Below are positions 47,952 to 59,791 of a stretch of DNA of 64,000 nucleotides, piece after piece (positions within the stretch are counted from its first letter, which is position 1; each line of letters starts with the position of its first letter). Source of the stretch: Morchella semilibera (Eukaryota; Ascomycota; Pezizomycetes; Pezizales; Morchellaceae); NCBI GenBank assembly GCA_009192285.1, contig CM018604.1, forward strand, positions 868,001 through 932,000. Direction: 5' to 3'. Below the pieces are notes generated by a model, which saw only the letters and a list, made by a program, of their open reading frames with translations, had not been told where the DNA came from and searched no databases. The translations under genes were made by a program, and so were the position numbers.

Positions 47952-50917
47952 AGCTGGTGGATATATAGGAATTCGTGTGGGGTGGATGTGAAGGGTGGGG
48001 GGGGTAAGTATTAGAGGGGGGCACCTGACAGGAACGGAATAATAAAAGAAATAATGAATAAAAGGAAGAATTCAGTAGGAATTCACTTAAGAGGATCCTG
48101 TCCTCTTATACAATAAATATAGATAAAAGGGAAGGGAGTCGAAAGATCGTAAAGTCAAACCCCAAAAAACTCCATAAAAAAAAAAAAAGGGCCCGGGTAC
48201 GGTAATGAGGGACTGCAGTGAAGCGGTGGGCAAAAAGAAGGTACGGTATGGTTGGAAAGGAAAGGGAGAGAAGGGGAGAGATAAAATGTTCTCCCCCGGC
48301 ATGTATGATCATTGATATAAAACAAAAAAAAAAAAGAGAAAAAAAGCAACCACGCCTCTCTCAACCGGAGGCGGCGAGGCTATGGGTCAGTAAGTCCTGC
48401 TGCAACCTTTCTCATCAGACTCAGTTCTATCGTGATGTGTAAGGATCCTTCGGTTCACTGTGTTTGGCCTATCGTGTGGTGTTTTCCTCTCGGTACTCAG
48501 CAACTGGCGGTGAGGCTTCATGGCGGTGGTGGTGTTCACCGGCCCGGAAGAGGCACCCTTCACCGGCCCTCACTCACGCAGAATCTCACGGGCCATGACA
48601 ACCATAAAATATCCGTATATTCCCGTCAACATAAATATCCTACAATAGGGCAGTGCGTCCGGTGCATTTATGGTTTAGTAGACTATAGGAATGTCGACAT
48701 ACTCGTTAGGGTATATTTGTAAATCGCTGTTTAAGGCTCAACAACATATCTACGTGTGTGTACCACCGGTATTGCCTTAATTGGGTATTTTTTCTCCTTT
48801 TACTTAGGCGTGTATTATGTCTTGTTGATTAGAGACTATTTACCATGATTCTATATATTCCCCTCGGATGGCTATAAGTATAACGAGTGGGGTACTACAT
48901 GTAGTATGTTGACCTCCAGCTCTGTTTTACTAGATACTAGCTCCCTCACCGGTGTCGTATCGGGGCCTACGGATTGCCTAGCAGATAACGGTTATTTGCG
49001 ACCGATAGCGAGCCCTCCCCCCCATCCCCCGCATAAATATAGTTATGATATCATAATGAATGGTTTTTCTTTCTGAAAAGTTTGTCGAGGGGTCCATAAT
49101 GTTGATACCGGAACATGGCGCTATTTATGGAATGCCAAGCCGATGGTTGGGGGCGTTATGTTACCCCGTTAATAAGGTCTCAGTGAGAGAAGACCCAGGA
49201 GAAAGAAAAAATTCAACGACGCTAGAGATCCTAATAAATTCGGCCAGCGTCGTTAGGATAGAGTGAAAGGGAACTTCTTATCGGCTTAGGCTTGGCATGA
49301 GTTGACAACAGTAATAACTATTATTGGTTAGGAATTTTGCTACCGTAAATAGCATTAGTAGGAGTTGATCCACGAGTGTCTAATTCTGGTACGTACATGT
49401 ATCTTTCCGGAACAAATCGACATCACGAGGAGGGGCATTCCCAGTGATGCTTTCGGACCTATAGACCCCGAGTTGCCCTTGGAATAGATTTATCCCCAGT
49501 CGTCTGGACACCCTCGTTGCGATAGCTATTGTAGGTTTTGATACATATCGATGAGAAACATCGGTATTTTGAAACTCTGTAAGGAGCAGGGGCGTGTTTG
49601 CGCGGTGGAGCAGTTTACTTTGGATTCTAGGATTAGAGCGTTTTAGTCCCCCATATTTCAGACTCGCAGCGCCGAGCCCTGTACAAAAGAGTGTAAAATA
49701 GACCAATAGCGAGCCTTAATCACTACAGATCTACAGGACCCGGCGCATATCCCGGCGCTGCGAGTCTGAGTTATGGACGAAAAAATGGGAGGACTAAAAC
49801 GCTCTATTGTAGGGTTAAAACAGGGTGGACGAGTTATAGATGTAGTGAGATGGATTTTTTTTTTTAAAGAAAATGTAGTGGGGTGGGAAAGTCTCCTAGC
49901 CCATTACAACGAACACCTAATGGCATGAACTTCCCCCGTACTGTTGACTTTTTATATACTTACATACATGTATACCCATAGTACGAGTGCTCCATCTGAG
50001 CAATAAGTACATGTAACCACCTCGCCAGGTACATGCAACTACATACTCGAATACTTTAATGCTTAGGCCGCTCAAGTTTCGAGAGAATCGCGCTGTATGT
50101 ATCATGTGAAAGACTGGTCGATGAAGCCTGTTGATTCATTTCATTGACAGCTCTTGAACTTTATTAGCACACGCCTCCCCCGCACAGCTTCCGGAACCAA
50201 CATACACTTCCATCACCGGCAATCCACTTTCTCACATCCATGGCTTTTAGGACATGGCATCCAGAAAGTTTTCCATCCATCCATCCAGCCTTCAGTGCCC
50301 AAAAACAACCCCTCAATACCATATCGCACCCGCCTGCGCCTGCCAGCTCTGAACAACTATCCGCTGACATATATGTATGCATGCCCCGCGCAAATCAGTT
50401 TGTAGAGCCGTAGACCGCAAGCAAAGGAGGGTCATAAGCTGGCCTAGGACGGGTAGCTGTCTCCCCGTTTCTTTATACGCATGTAGGCTCATGTACGGGA
50501 GGTCGGGAATCTGCATGTGCCTGTGGTAGTGGTATTGGTGGTACCAACTGGCGGATCTAGGTCATACGCAAACAAGATTTAGTAGTAGGAATGGAAATAG
50601 GAATATATAGAATGTAGTAGAGAATAGGTGTTAGATTTACTATTAACTAAAATGCTGTTGAAGGTTATGAGATTCTAGGTGTTCTTCGAAAGAAGCTCAC
50701 GATAGCATGGGCGTAAGTTAAGGGTATTAAAAAAAAAAGAGAGAGAGAAGGAACCCGCCAGCACACAATTGAACCCCAGGTTAAATACACAAAAAAAATG
50801 CACATAAAAAGAAACCCCATCCCATACCCTAACCCATACCCATATTCATACTCATACCCGATAAAAGGAAATAGAGAAAGGGGAAGAAACCTGTGAGCCA
50901 ACTTTGGGGACCGGTAA
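47952..50917. other. Intergenic region, 3.0 kb
   Basis: This contains the promoter side of the 792-residue gene (left) and the 3' flank of the small membrane-protein gene (right). No gene is recognisable. A MITE-like inverted repeat lies at 49635-49805 and several TACATGTA sites are present (for example 49394-49401). Confidence 0.55.
49635..49805. mobile_element. MITE-like inverted repeat, 171 bp
   Basis: The left arm at 49635-49674 begins AGAGCGTTTTAGTC and ends CAGACTCGCAGCGCCG. The right arm at 49753-49805 is its reverse complement with a few substitutions and a roughly 13-base expansion. The interior is about 78 bp and non-coding. The arms share the 10-mer AGACTCGCAG with the element at 4850-4980, which may indicate a related terminal sequence or be chance. 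Confidence 0.65.
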
Positions 50918-51564
50918 CTATCTCCCAAATCCACTCCAAGCCCTCCTCACATCTACCCTAAACAGCCCCCTCTGAGCTGCAGCCGGCGTATTGGCCGGCG
51001 CCACTCCCGGCGCACCTGCAGGCGTATACTCCGGGGGAGCCGAAGCCGATGTCGACGACTCGCCAAAGTCCCCACCACGCGCCCCACCAACACCACGCTC
51101 AAGGTCCACATCTTTCGGTATCATGTCATACTTGGGCGGCGGCGCTTCGTACAGCGGCAGCTGCTCGTAGTGGGGTTGGCGGTGGGCGCGGACAAGGTGG
51201 GGGTTTATCACCGCCGGTTTCTGGCCTAGTTGCCGCTCGCTCTGTTAGTCTGTGGAGCAACCAAACATGGCGTAACGCCATAAGGTGGAATTTCTTACCG
51301 GACGACATCGATTCCTATATCTCGCGGGGGAGTTGGGACTGGATGTAGAGGTGGGGTGTGTGGGGGGTGGGGAAGTGTAGCGATAGCGAGACGCTGCCTA
51401 CGGAGGAGAATGGAACGGAGGAAGATTAGGAGTAGGAGAATGGCGATAATAATGCCTAGTCTGTTGGAGGAAGTGGGGTGTTGTTAGCTTGGGTAGCTTG
51501 GGGGAGTGGGTAGGATAAGGGAAGGGGTTTGCAATGCGTACGTATAGACGATTCCTTGAGCCAT
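50918..51564 (-). CDS. Small single-pass membrane protein with proline-rich cytoplasmic tail
   Basis: The model has three exons, 51564-51542, 51460-51299 and 51239-50918, with introns of 81 and 59 bp, giving 168 residues. The start MAQGIVYT sits on a 23-base first exon and is joined in phase to LGIIIAILLLLIFLRSILL, a clear transmembrane helix (about residues 9-27) followed by RRQR, which places the long tail in the cytoplasm by the positive-inside rule. The tail is proline-rich and contains INPHLVRAHRQPHYEQLPLY and EAPPPKYD, a PPxY motif able to bind WW domains of Rsp5/Nedd4-type ubiquitin ligases; PPEYTP is a second PPxY. Fungal proteins of this build are common near the plasma membrane or endosomes. 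The last acceptor is a tandem CAG-AG; only the second AG keeps the frame. Function is unproven; a ubiquitin-ligase adaptor role is inference. Confidence 0.7.
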
Positions 51565-54192
51565 ATTAAATTAGCTATCTCCTGTAGTTGTAGCCGTATC
51601 TAGCTGTAAGAATAGGAAGGACGTATGGTGGGTGGTAGGGGGGGAGAGAGCTTGAGCATAAAGCCTTGAGGATAGTATGTAGACGTATGCAGATTGATGG
51701 TGATGGATAGCCGGGGGAGAGCTCCTTCATTGTTAAGGTCATACCACTCTATAGTATAGAAGTGTATGATGTAAGTACTAAGCTACACTCAATATAGGTA
51801 CATACAAGATGCACCGTAACTTGCTTGTTCTTTTCTTTTCTTTGAGATCAATCGTGTGACTTGCGTCCCAAGGCACGAGGGAGTTCTGACAAATTACTTT
51901 TTTGGGGAGTGGCGGATAATCCCAAAGCCTGTTTTCTTCCTTCTGAGTATTGCTTTGTCAGTTTGGTGGTGGTAATAAGGGTGGATTAGGGTTGCTTTCA
52001 TGGGGTATCACTCACACTGCTCGTAGTACCTGATCGTCTCTACATGTACTTTTCTAAGCAGCAGACCAGAGTAACGACGACTGTCACGCACTGTGGGGAC
52101 TCCTCAACCAACCAACCAACCAATCAACCAGGTCAGCATACTCTACTCATCCGAGGCATCAGCCGACACATCCCTTACCAAGCAATCGACCACCTTCTCT
52201 TATCTCCGTTCTGTTTTGTTTGGTAGAGCTCAGTCAGTTAAGCCTCAACGTCTTTCAGGTTGGCACCCAATGTATCGCTGACTACACGTATCTAACAAGC
52301 AGCTAGGGATCTGACTCGCCCCCACTGTATAGTTTTTCCGGGTCGTCCCAGAGATGGGGTTGCAAGAGAGGGATGCTGAGGCATGAGTTTATCCGCAAGC
52401 ACGTGGATATATGTAGATGGCAAGGCAAGGCAAGGCATCCTCGGGAATCGAGATGATGGATGGATGGTATTCGCACTAATTCATTCCGCTTGGCCCAACA
52501 GTCGACGGGCGGATGGGTACCTTAATCTGTAGGCGTTTCGAAATGGTAGCAGATTGATGGCCGATATTCTGTGACGCATGTCCTGACCCCCCCCCCCCCC
52601 ACACACACACACACGCAGCGCAACGTCCATGTGTGAAAGCAGAGAGCTGGGGGAGCAAGTACTCTTTCCTGGCAAAGGGCACATGTATCACAAACAAGCT
52701 GTTGTGGTAATACTCCAATCGGAATTCAACCTTCCATTCGTTTCATCACATCAGCGTTCTTACCTTCAAGGTCCGCTTTGACAGCTTAACCTTCCACAAT
52801 AGCAAGTGACCCACGCATCGTAGACTCCTGAGCCTAACCAAACGTATGGATTACTGATCGTAAAACAGGACATTAACTATTACGAGAGGCTACGACTATG
52901 ATAAGGGTCCATAGCATTTCGACTCAGTTCGATAGGCATATAACTACTTACATGTAGCTACTCAGCTACAATATCTACCGACAACTGAAACCGCAAATTC
53001 CAAACCCAGCTCTTAGATTTGGCTAAATGAGGGCCTTCATGGAATTGATCAATCGGTCAGAAAGTAAACGCTGCGAATTAGAAATCCCAATCATCCGTTT
53101 GAAACTGCCGCCTCGGAGAGTAGAGAAAGGTCGTGATATCTTTGGTCGAAAATAGCCCGGCGATATCTAGCGGTTGAATTCAACAAAGCTTGATGAAGGT
53201 GGGTTTTAGTCGCATCGACATCTCATCGCGCTGGATAAATTCGAACTGAGCTTAAAGAAATTAAAAAAAACCTTTGCTATTCCTCGTCCCTTGTAACAAG
53301 CTACCAGGTACATACCATAAGTCAGCCCTCGGCTCAACAGATCATTGGCTTTTTACGGAAAATCTCCACACTCGGAATCACCAAGCGAAGACCTCAATAG
53401 TAAAACGGAAACCCCAATTACCCGGATCCTCTTGTACCTCGTGGCTTAACTCAATTGCAATTCAGCCGCCACTTTTTTTTTTTGGTAGTCCTCGTGAGAA
53501 TTAGTAGTTCCGGGTCGGAGGCTAGCATTGCTACACATTTAGCCTAATAGGGACCCTGAACGACCAGCCATCTAACCACCCCGCTTAATCACACAATGTG
53601 GGGTTTCCGTGAGCATAGAATACAGAAGTTAAGAAAAAATAAAATGCATCTCAACCTGGAGATGAGGCGAGATGCTATCGTCAGAATGGATAAAACTTTG
53701 CCGAATGCTGGAAGTTCTGATCTGAATTTCCCAGGGTTCAGCGCTTGTGATAACCTAGTTAGCTCTACTTCACCTTCATCCCTCATCTCGGTTTTCCCAA
53801 TTGATGTCGGGGTATGAGGAAAGGATTTACCGCTATCAGCGGAGGGGGAAGGGAGAGCGGAGTAATGGGGGGAAATAGACCGAGCATAAAAGGGCTATAT
53901 CTCCCCGTGAGGATTGATGTTGAGGTATACGCATCATTATAGCATTTCCAGTGGGATTCAACGACTTGATATTCTTGACGATATAACACTGGACTCCATA
54001 CTCAAGACCTTTGTTGACTTTGTGGTACGAGCTTTTTCCTTTTTCTCTACCCCTCACTATATTGTTGGGCCGTGTAACGACAGGTGACAGTCATGAGAGT
54101 GATCATATATATCCTGACATCATCTTCAGAATAGATTCAGGCCACAACCTTCGAGAAAACCCACATCCGCAGAAACAGAAAGCACATCCAAA
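51565..54192. other. Intergenic region, 2.6 kb, between divergent genes
   Basis: This should contain promoters for the small membrane protein (minus) and the arabinitol dehydrogenase (plus). No gene is recognisable. It has an ACCA-type simple repeat at 52105-52131 and a C14 run joined to an AC dinucleotide repeat at 52587-52614. Confidence 0.55.
52587..52614. repeat. C homopolymer fused to (AC)n
   Basis: Fourteen C residues (52587-52600) run directly into seven AC units (52601-52614). Confidence 0.8.
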
Positions 54193-55461
54193 ATGGTCGC
54201 CGCAACACAAGCCGTTACTCAGTCCGTCAAGTCAGTCCTCAAGCCGAATATCGGTGTGTACACTGATCCCGAGCACAACCTCTACATTTCCGAGGCAACT
54301 CCTTCCGTAGAGGAGATTCAGAAGGGCGACACTCTCGAACCTGGTGAAGTTGTTGTCCAGATCCGAAGCACCGGTATCTGTGGGTGAGTATATTTCCTAT
54401 CTATGGCCGTGAGTTGCAATCATACTGGACGCCTCCCGAAAGTTCTGATGTTCACTTCTGGCACGCTGGGTGCATCGGCCCATGATCGTTGAAGACAAGC
54501 ACATTCTCGGCCACGAATCTGCCGGCGAGGTAATATATACCCGATATTATTCTTACCCCTCGTGAGATTATCATATTAATCTGGTATCGCCATTACAGAT
54601 CATTTCTGTTCATCCCTCTGTCAAGCACCTCAAGCCTGGTGATCGTGTTGCCGTTGAGCCAAACATTCCTTGCCATTCTTGCGATCCCTGTCTCACTGGT
54701 CGCTACAACGGCTGTGAGCATGTCCTCTTCCTGAGTACCCCTCCAGTTCCTGGCCTCCTCCGCCGCTACGTCAACCACCCCGCCAAATGGTGTCACAAGC
54801 TTCCCCCGACCATGTCCTTCGAAGACGGTGCGCTGCTCGAGCCTCTGTCTGTCGCTCTCGCCGCTATTGACCGCGCCCAGGTCAAGCTCGGTGACTCAGT
54901 CCTTATCTGCGGCGCTGGTCCCATTGGGCTTATCAGCTTGTTGTGCGCGAGAGCTGCCGGCGCCCGAGCCCATCGTCATCACCGATATCGACCAGGGGCG
55001 GTTGGACTTTGCAAAGACACTTGTCGCAGACAGCCCTGGCGTCCTTCGGACATACCTAGTGGCCCGCGGGAAGAGCGAGGAGGAAATATCTGAGGGGATA
55101 AAGCAGACGCTTGGAATGGAGCCGGATGTGGCACCGAGTGCACAGGTGTGGAGTCGTCGATTGGAGCGGCCATCCATGCGGTGAGGTTCGGCGGAACGGT
55201 GTTTGTCGTCGGCGTGGGGAAGAACGAGATGAAGTTCCCATTCATGAGATTGAGCACACGGGAGGGTGGACTTGAAGTTCCAGTACAGGTACTGGCAACA
55301 CTTGGCCCAGGGCGATCAGGCTGGTGGACAGTGGGGTGTTGGCCAATATCAGGAAATTGGTGACACACAGGTTCTCGATTGAGGATGCTGTCGAGGCGTT
55401 CAAGACTAGCGCAGACATGAAGAGCGGGGCTATCAAGGTCCAGATCGTGAATAAGGATTAG
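54193..55461 (+). pseudogene. ladA: L-arabinitol 4-dehydrogenase with five single-base frameshifts
   Basis: The homologous enzyme is a zinc-dependent medium-chain dehydrogenase that oxidises L-arabinitol to L-xylulose with NAD+ in fungal pentose catabolism. Exon 1 is 54193-54383, exon 2 is 54443-54529 and exon 3 is 54599-55461; introns are normal GT-AG. Family landmarks are clear: [30 protein letters not shown], the structural zinc cysteines in [26 protein letters not shown], and [14 protein letters not shown]. The frame is lost at five places relative to the conserved text: one base missing near 54479-54482, one extra near 54961-54966, one missing near 55132-55136, one extra near 55262-55267 and one extra near 55294. 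Residues between breaks remain highly conserved and the end ([10 protein letters not shown]) is intact. Either the gene died recently or the assembly has homopolymer errors; the sequence alone cannot decide. Confidence 0.85.
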
Positions 55462-58400
55462 TTTTTTCCTTTTTTTTCCTTTTTTTTTTCTTTTTTTTGT
55501 TTTGTGTGTTGTTTGTTCTGTATGATGATGTATTTATTGTTAGCAATTTGAGAAATCAATGGAGTTTGCGGAAGCACTGGTTGGGCCGGTAGCGGCGGTG
55601 GTATGAGTGGGTGAGAGGCGAGTGATTGATGTTGATTGATTTCACTTGATCCGAGTCAATTAGGTGCTCATTCCTTGTATACCACATGTAGTACAGATAT
55701 CTATCTAGGATTTGACACTTTAGGGCGGCCAGGGATTAACAGGCACCCACCCAGTACTACATGTATCTATCTATGACACCCAGGGTTTCGATTCAGCGGG
55801 AATACTCTGTGTCTAGGGTCTGTCTGGCTTATGTACTTACATGTATGTATGTACCTTGGCTGGTCTTGGCCTATCTATGAAACCTGCACCAGATAGAGCA
55901 CCAATTCTCTACATGTGCCAGCCAGCTTCTCTAGAGTAGGTACATGTAGTTACACACTTATGTACCTTTTGATCAATTGAGGCAGAGGACCCACCCACTC
56001 AACACACCCGATCGATCAAGGTACCTTTATGTAGCTAGATAGCTTAGCTTAGCTGCGAGATGGATCGAGATACACACATTCCCCACGCCAATGATGGACC
56101 AATAGGATCGCGAGTGATATCTCATGACCGCAATTTTCTTTTCCCAGGACAGCCAACCGGAATGTAGTGTCCCCGCGGAGAATTATTTTTCCCGGGTGCT
56201 AGATACTCTGGTTGGAGAGACATTTTTAAGACCTTACAGCTCATCATGAGGTTTGGGGTTTTGTGGGGGGGGTGGTTGAAGGTGTGGTATGTAAGGTAAG
56301 GTGTCGGTCAACGTTGAAAGGATGGATGGATGGATGGATGGAAGGAAGGAAGGAAAGGAATATTGCACGTGGGGGGGTTGTTGGACGGCCAATCGACGTG
56401 GGGGATGGGAGAGGGTTCGGCGACAGCCGTCAAGGTCAGATTTAGAGGCTTCGCTTGTCTTCTGCTGCACATATACTTATGTATGTGTAACGTGTACTTA
56501 GTTCTCCCCCCCCCCCCTTACTCTACTACCTCTAGACTCTAGAATACCACCACCCAGCTCTCTGATGTGCAGCTTCCGATTTGGTGGATGGGCGTGCCGT
56601 GCCGGTGGATTGAACCTACATGTACTTACTTGGGTACTGTACCTAGTAGTAGTCGGTGTAAACTACATGTACTGGCACTGTAATGTAAAAGGGCGTTGGC
56701 TGCTCTAGGGGTTTCTACTTCTGCGTATAGACTGTATAGTACGTACTCAGTACATACATGTAGCTAAAGTAGCAAATACGGATTGATGTAGGTACATTTA
56801 ACCTACATGACGAGAGATTAGGTAGGTTTGTACCTACCTCGAGTGCACAATTGAATCGGCGGTGCAGAAAGTACTATCATGTACCTAAGTATCTTCAGCC
56901 CTGGGTGTAGGTCATGTAGCTTAGGTACATCCATCCAACCACGATCCGAGCAACTCCGGGCGACAGGAACAGAACAAAACTCGGCAAACGCGGCAACAGC
57001 CACTCACAATCCAGAAACTCCAGTGTCACGCACTGTCCAGCAATTAATATAATTCCCACTGTCACTGCCACTGGTGAACACGTAGTTGTTAGTAAGTAAG
57101 ACTTCAGAGTTTGGGTTTGACGCGGGGGGGGGGGTGAGGTTTGTTTTTGGTGGTTGGCAGTACTTGGCAAGCGACAAAAAAGAATTAAGGATCCAGTTTC
57201 TGGAGGATAAAAAAGCAGCAACATCAAACAAAGGTGGTCTTTGTGGAATGTCTCAAACGGCGGCAGCGGTATTGGCCCGTGCTAAAAATAAGGTGCATCG
57301 CACGTGCATGGCGTAATGTTCCACCTGCATGCAGATGGTCAGATCAGGACTAGGGTTAAAACAACAAGAGAGGGTCGCGTCTTGTTGCCGGGTTTGGGAG
57401 GAAGGAGGAATAAGAAGGATGGATGATGTCTTGAAGGCTGTCAAGTTTCAACATCGGACGGTGAGAATGGAGATTCGTTATCTTGTGCTGTCTGTAATCT
57501 GTAACTAGATGGATGATTGATGTTTTTGATGAAATGGGACTGGCAGGAGGTTATCTATCTGGAGTAAAGTAATCTAGGAGTGAGGAACATAACGAGTTCA
57601 AGATGCAGTGTACCGTATATAGTAGTCACGACGAGAAGGACGATAAACGATAGCCGGGACCAGATCGGGTAGCTCGATTTAGCCAGGAACTGTCCAATGA
57701 TGGAGGGGTACATGTATCTACTCCTTCAAGCAGAGGAGGTAACTCTAGGTACATTTAGGTACATGTACCAATGTACCCACTCTAGATACTCAATCAAGAG
57801 TAGATTTGGAAGTACGGTGGCACCAGGAGGCGAGAAAAGAAAAAGGGCAGGGGTGTACTACTGAGGCGCCTCCAGGAACACATAACCTCACCCTGGTGGT
57901 CAGCCAATCAGCAGGAAATCAGGCATACGGGTACCGCCTTCAAGTACTATTCTGTACCCCAAGACACGGGAAATTTTCTATGTATAATTGTACCGTCATA
58001 TAGATCGAGTGCTACTCCTACAGGGCATGCAACCGCCCAGAGGTTACATGATACATCACCCCCCCCCCCCCAGATCAGATAGAGTTCAGGTACGGACGTG
58101 TTGAGTAGATTAGAACACTATTGTATTAACTGTAAGGTAGAACTGATCCATACCGCGGATCACCTGCCCAGGTAGGCCAGTATCTATATTTAATTCTTTT
58201 ATTACTAGCAGCTACGATCGAACTCTAACAAGGCGGGGAAGCGAAGTTGCGCTACTCAGACCAGGGGGATTAGCTGGCTGGGAGTTGGATAATATGTTTG
58301 GGGGAAAATTGATCGATGAGGAGGAGGAGGCCGAGGGGATATTATAATAATGGATATTCATTCCAATATTGCAAGCTAGGGAATGAGCATATACTTATAA

Positions 58401-59791
58401 GCCCTACCGCTGCTACTGCTGCGTACCTACATACATGACAGCATCATCGTACTTCCCAGTGGTGCTTCTTTCTTTTCCTTTTCCTTGATCTTCTTCTCTT
58501 CCCTTGATCCTTCAATTAGGTCTTTGACGGTTGATCGGGCACCCCATTCAAGCAAGGCTAGGATTGATTCCTGAATTACCCTACAACAAACCTTACTACC
58601 ACCATACTACATTACTAGCTGCTGCAGCGCAACAGGAAGAAAGGAAAAAAAAAAAAAGGTCAGGATAACCTGTCCGTATTTCAATCGTTACACCGCACTG
58701 GCTGCTGTTGCTGTTGTTGTTGTGTTGTACAATTGTACATACTAAAACTGCTACGCTCCTGCTGCTTGCTTCCTTAATTAATTAAATTCAGCCCATTCGA
58801 CTGCTGTATCGGCCGGATCCACTCCCTTCTCTTCCTTTACTTTGCATTTGTACTTGTACTCTAGAGTACATACCCTTCTCCTCTCTTCCCTTCCCTTCCT
58901 TTTCGTTACGTTGCGTTTCCCCATCCTCTCTCCTTCCAAATAATATCTCAGCTGCCCAGCCCCAGTGTGACAATTTTTGCACTTTTTTTACTTCACTTGT
59001 CTTAGCACTGTGGGGTTTTTTTCCTCTTTCCCTGGGACCATAGTACTTTTACTGGCCGTCACACCCTCTCGCTCGTCTCTCGCTCTCTCGCTCCACTGAT
59101 TTATCCCGCCACCCACTTCATTCACTGGCCTTGTTGCATATGCACGACATCTAAATCCTTAACCTTCATCCCGCTCTCTCTCCTCGCTTTGGAAGTATTT
59201 ATCTAGCCTCCATCACTACAATCTTCCGACAGTTTCCTAATCTAGGCTGTGCTGGGCCAGCTTTTTTCAAGATTTCATTCGATTGCCACGAGGTTTTTTT
59301 GGGGAAGGGTAAAATAGGGACCCCCCGTTGTCGTTGGCTGTTTGATTGAGTGCTTCTGTCTGGTACGTACGGGTGGGGAAAGGGAAAAAAAAAACGTATG
59401 CACGCTTTGTTCCCTCTGTTTGGCTCTTTTTTTTCCTGCTCATGTCTCTCTTCTCGTGTCGTTTGAACTGGTAACTTGCAGATGAGCGAAAAGACATACA
59501 TATATACTACAATACTAATCCATTCTCTGCATCTCATCAGGTCTCGTCTCTTTCTTTCTTTCTATACTTTTTTGTGCCCGCTCAACATAGCCTAGCCTGC
59601 TAGATTCTATCTACTAAATATACGACCTCTCACCAAGCGCGTATCATTTCCCCACCACTGTCGCTATCAGTTCAACCATCAGTAGTACTTTGACAGTATC
59701 TATTCACAGCACTGGATACGCCTACCAAAAGGTCAACTAATAGCAGCACCATCAAAAAAAACAAAAACAAAAAAAACAAATCAAAAATAAG
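55462..59791. other. Intergenic region, 4.3 kb
   Basis: No gene is recognisable. The first half is rich in TACATGTA sites (for example 56664-56671, 57709-57716, 57760-57767) and has C or G runs (56506-56517, 57124-57134, 58059-58071). From about 58430 to 59790 it is strongly pyrimidine-rich (TTCC, CTCT, TTTC tracts), which looks like the promoter and long 5' leader of the 857-residue gene. Confidence 0.55.

Noticed and set aside
54896-55368. Minus-strand frames opposite the arabinitol dehydrogenase
   Set aside because: Antisense shadows; the plus strand shows clear dehydrogenase motifs.
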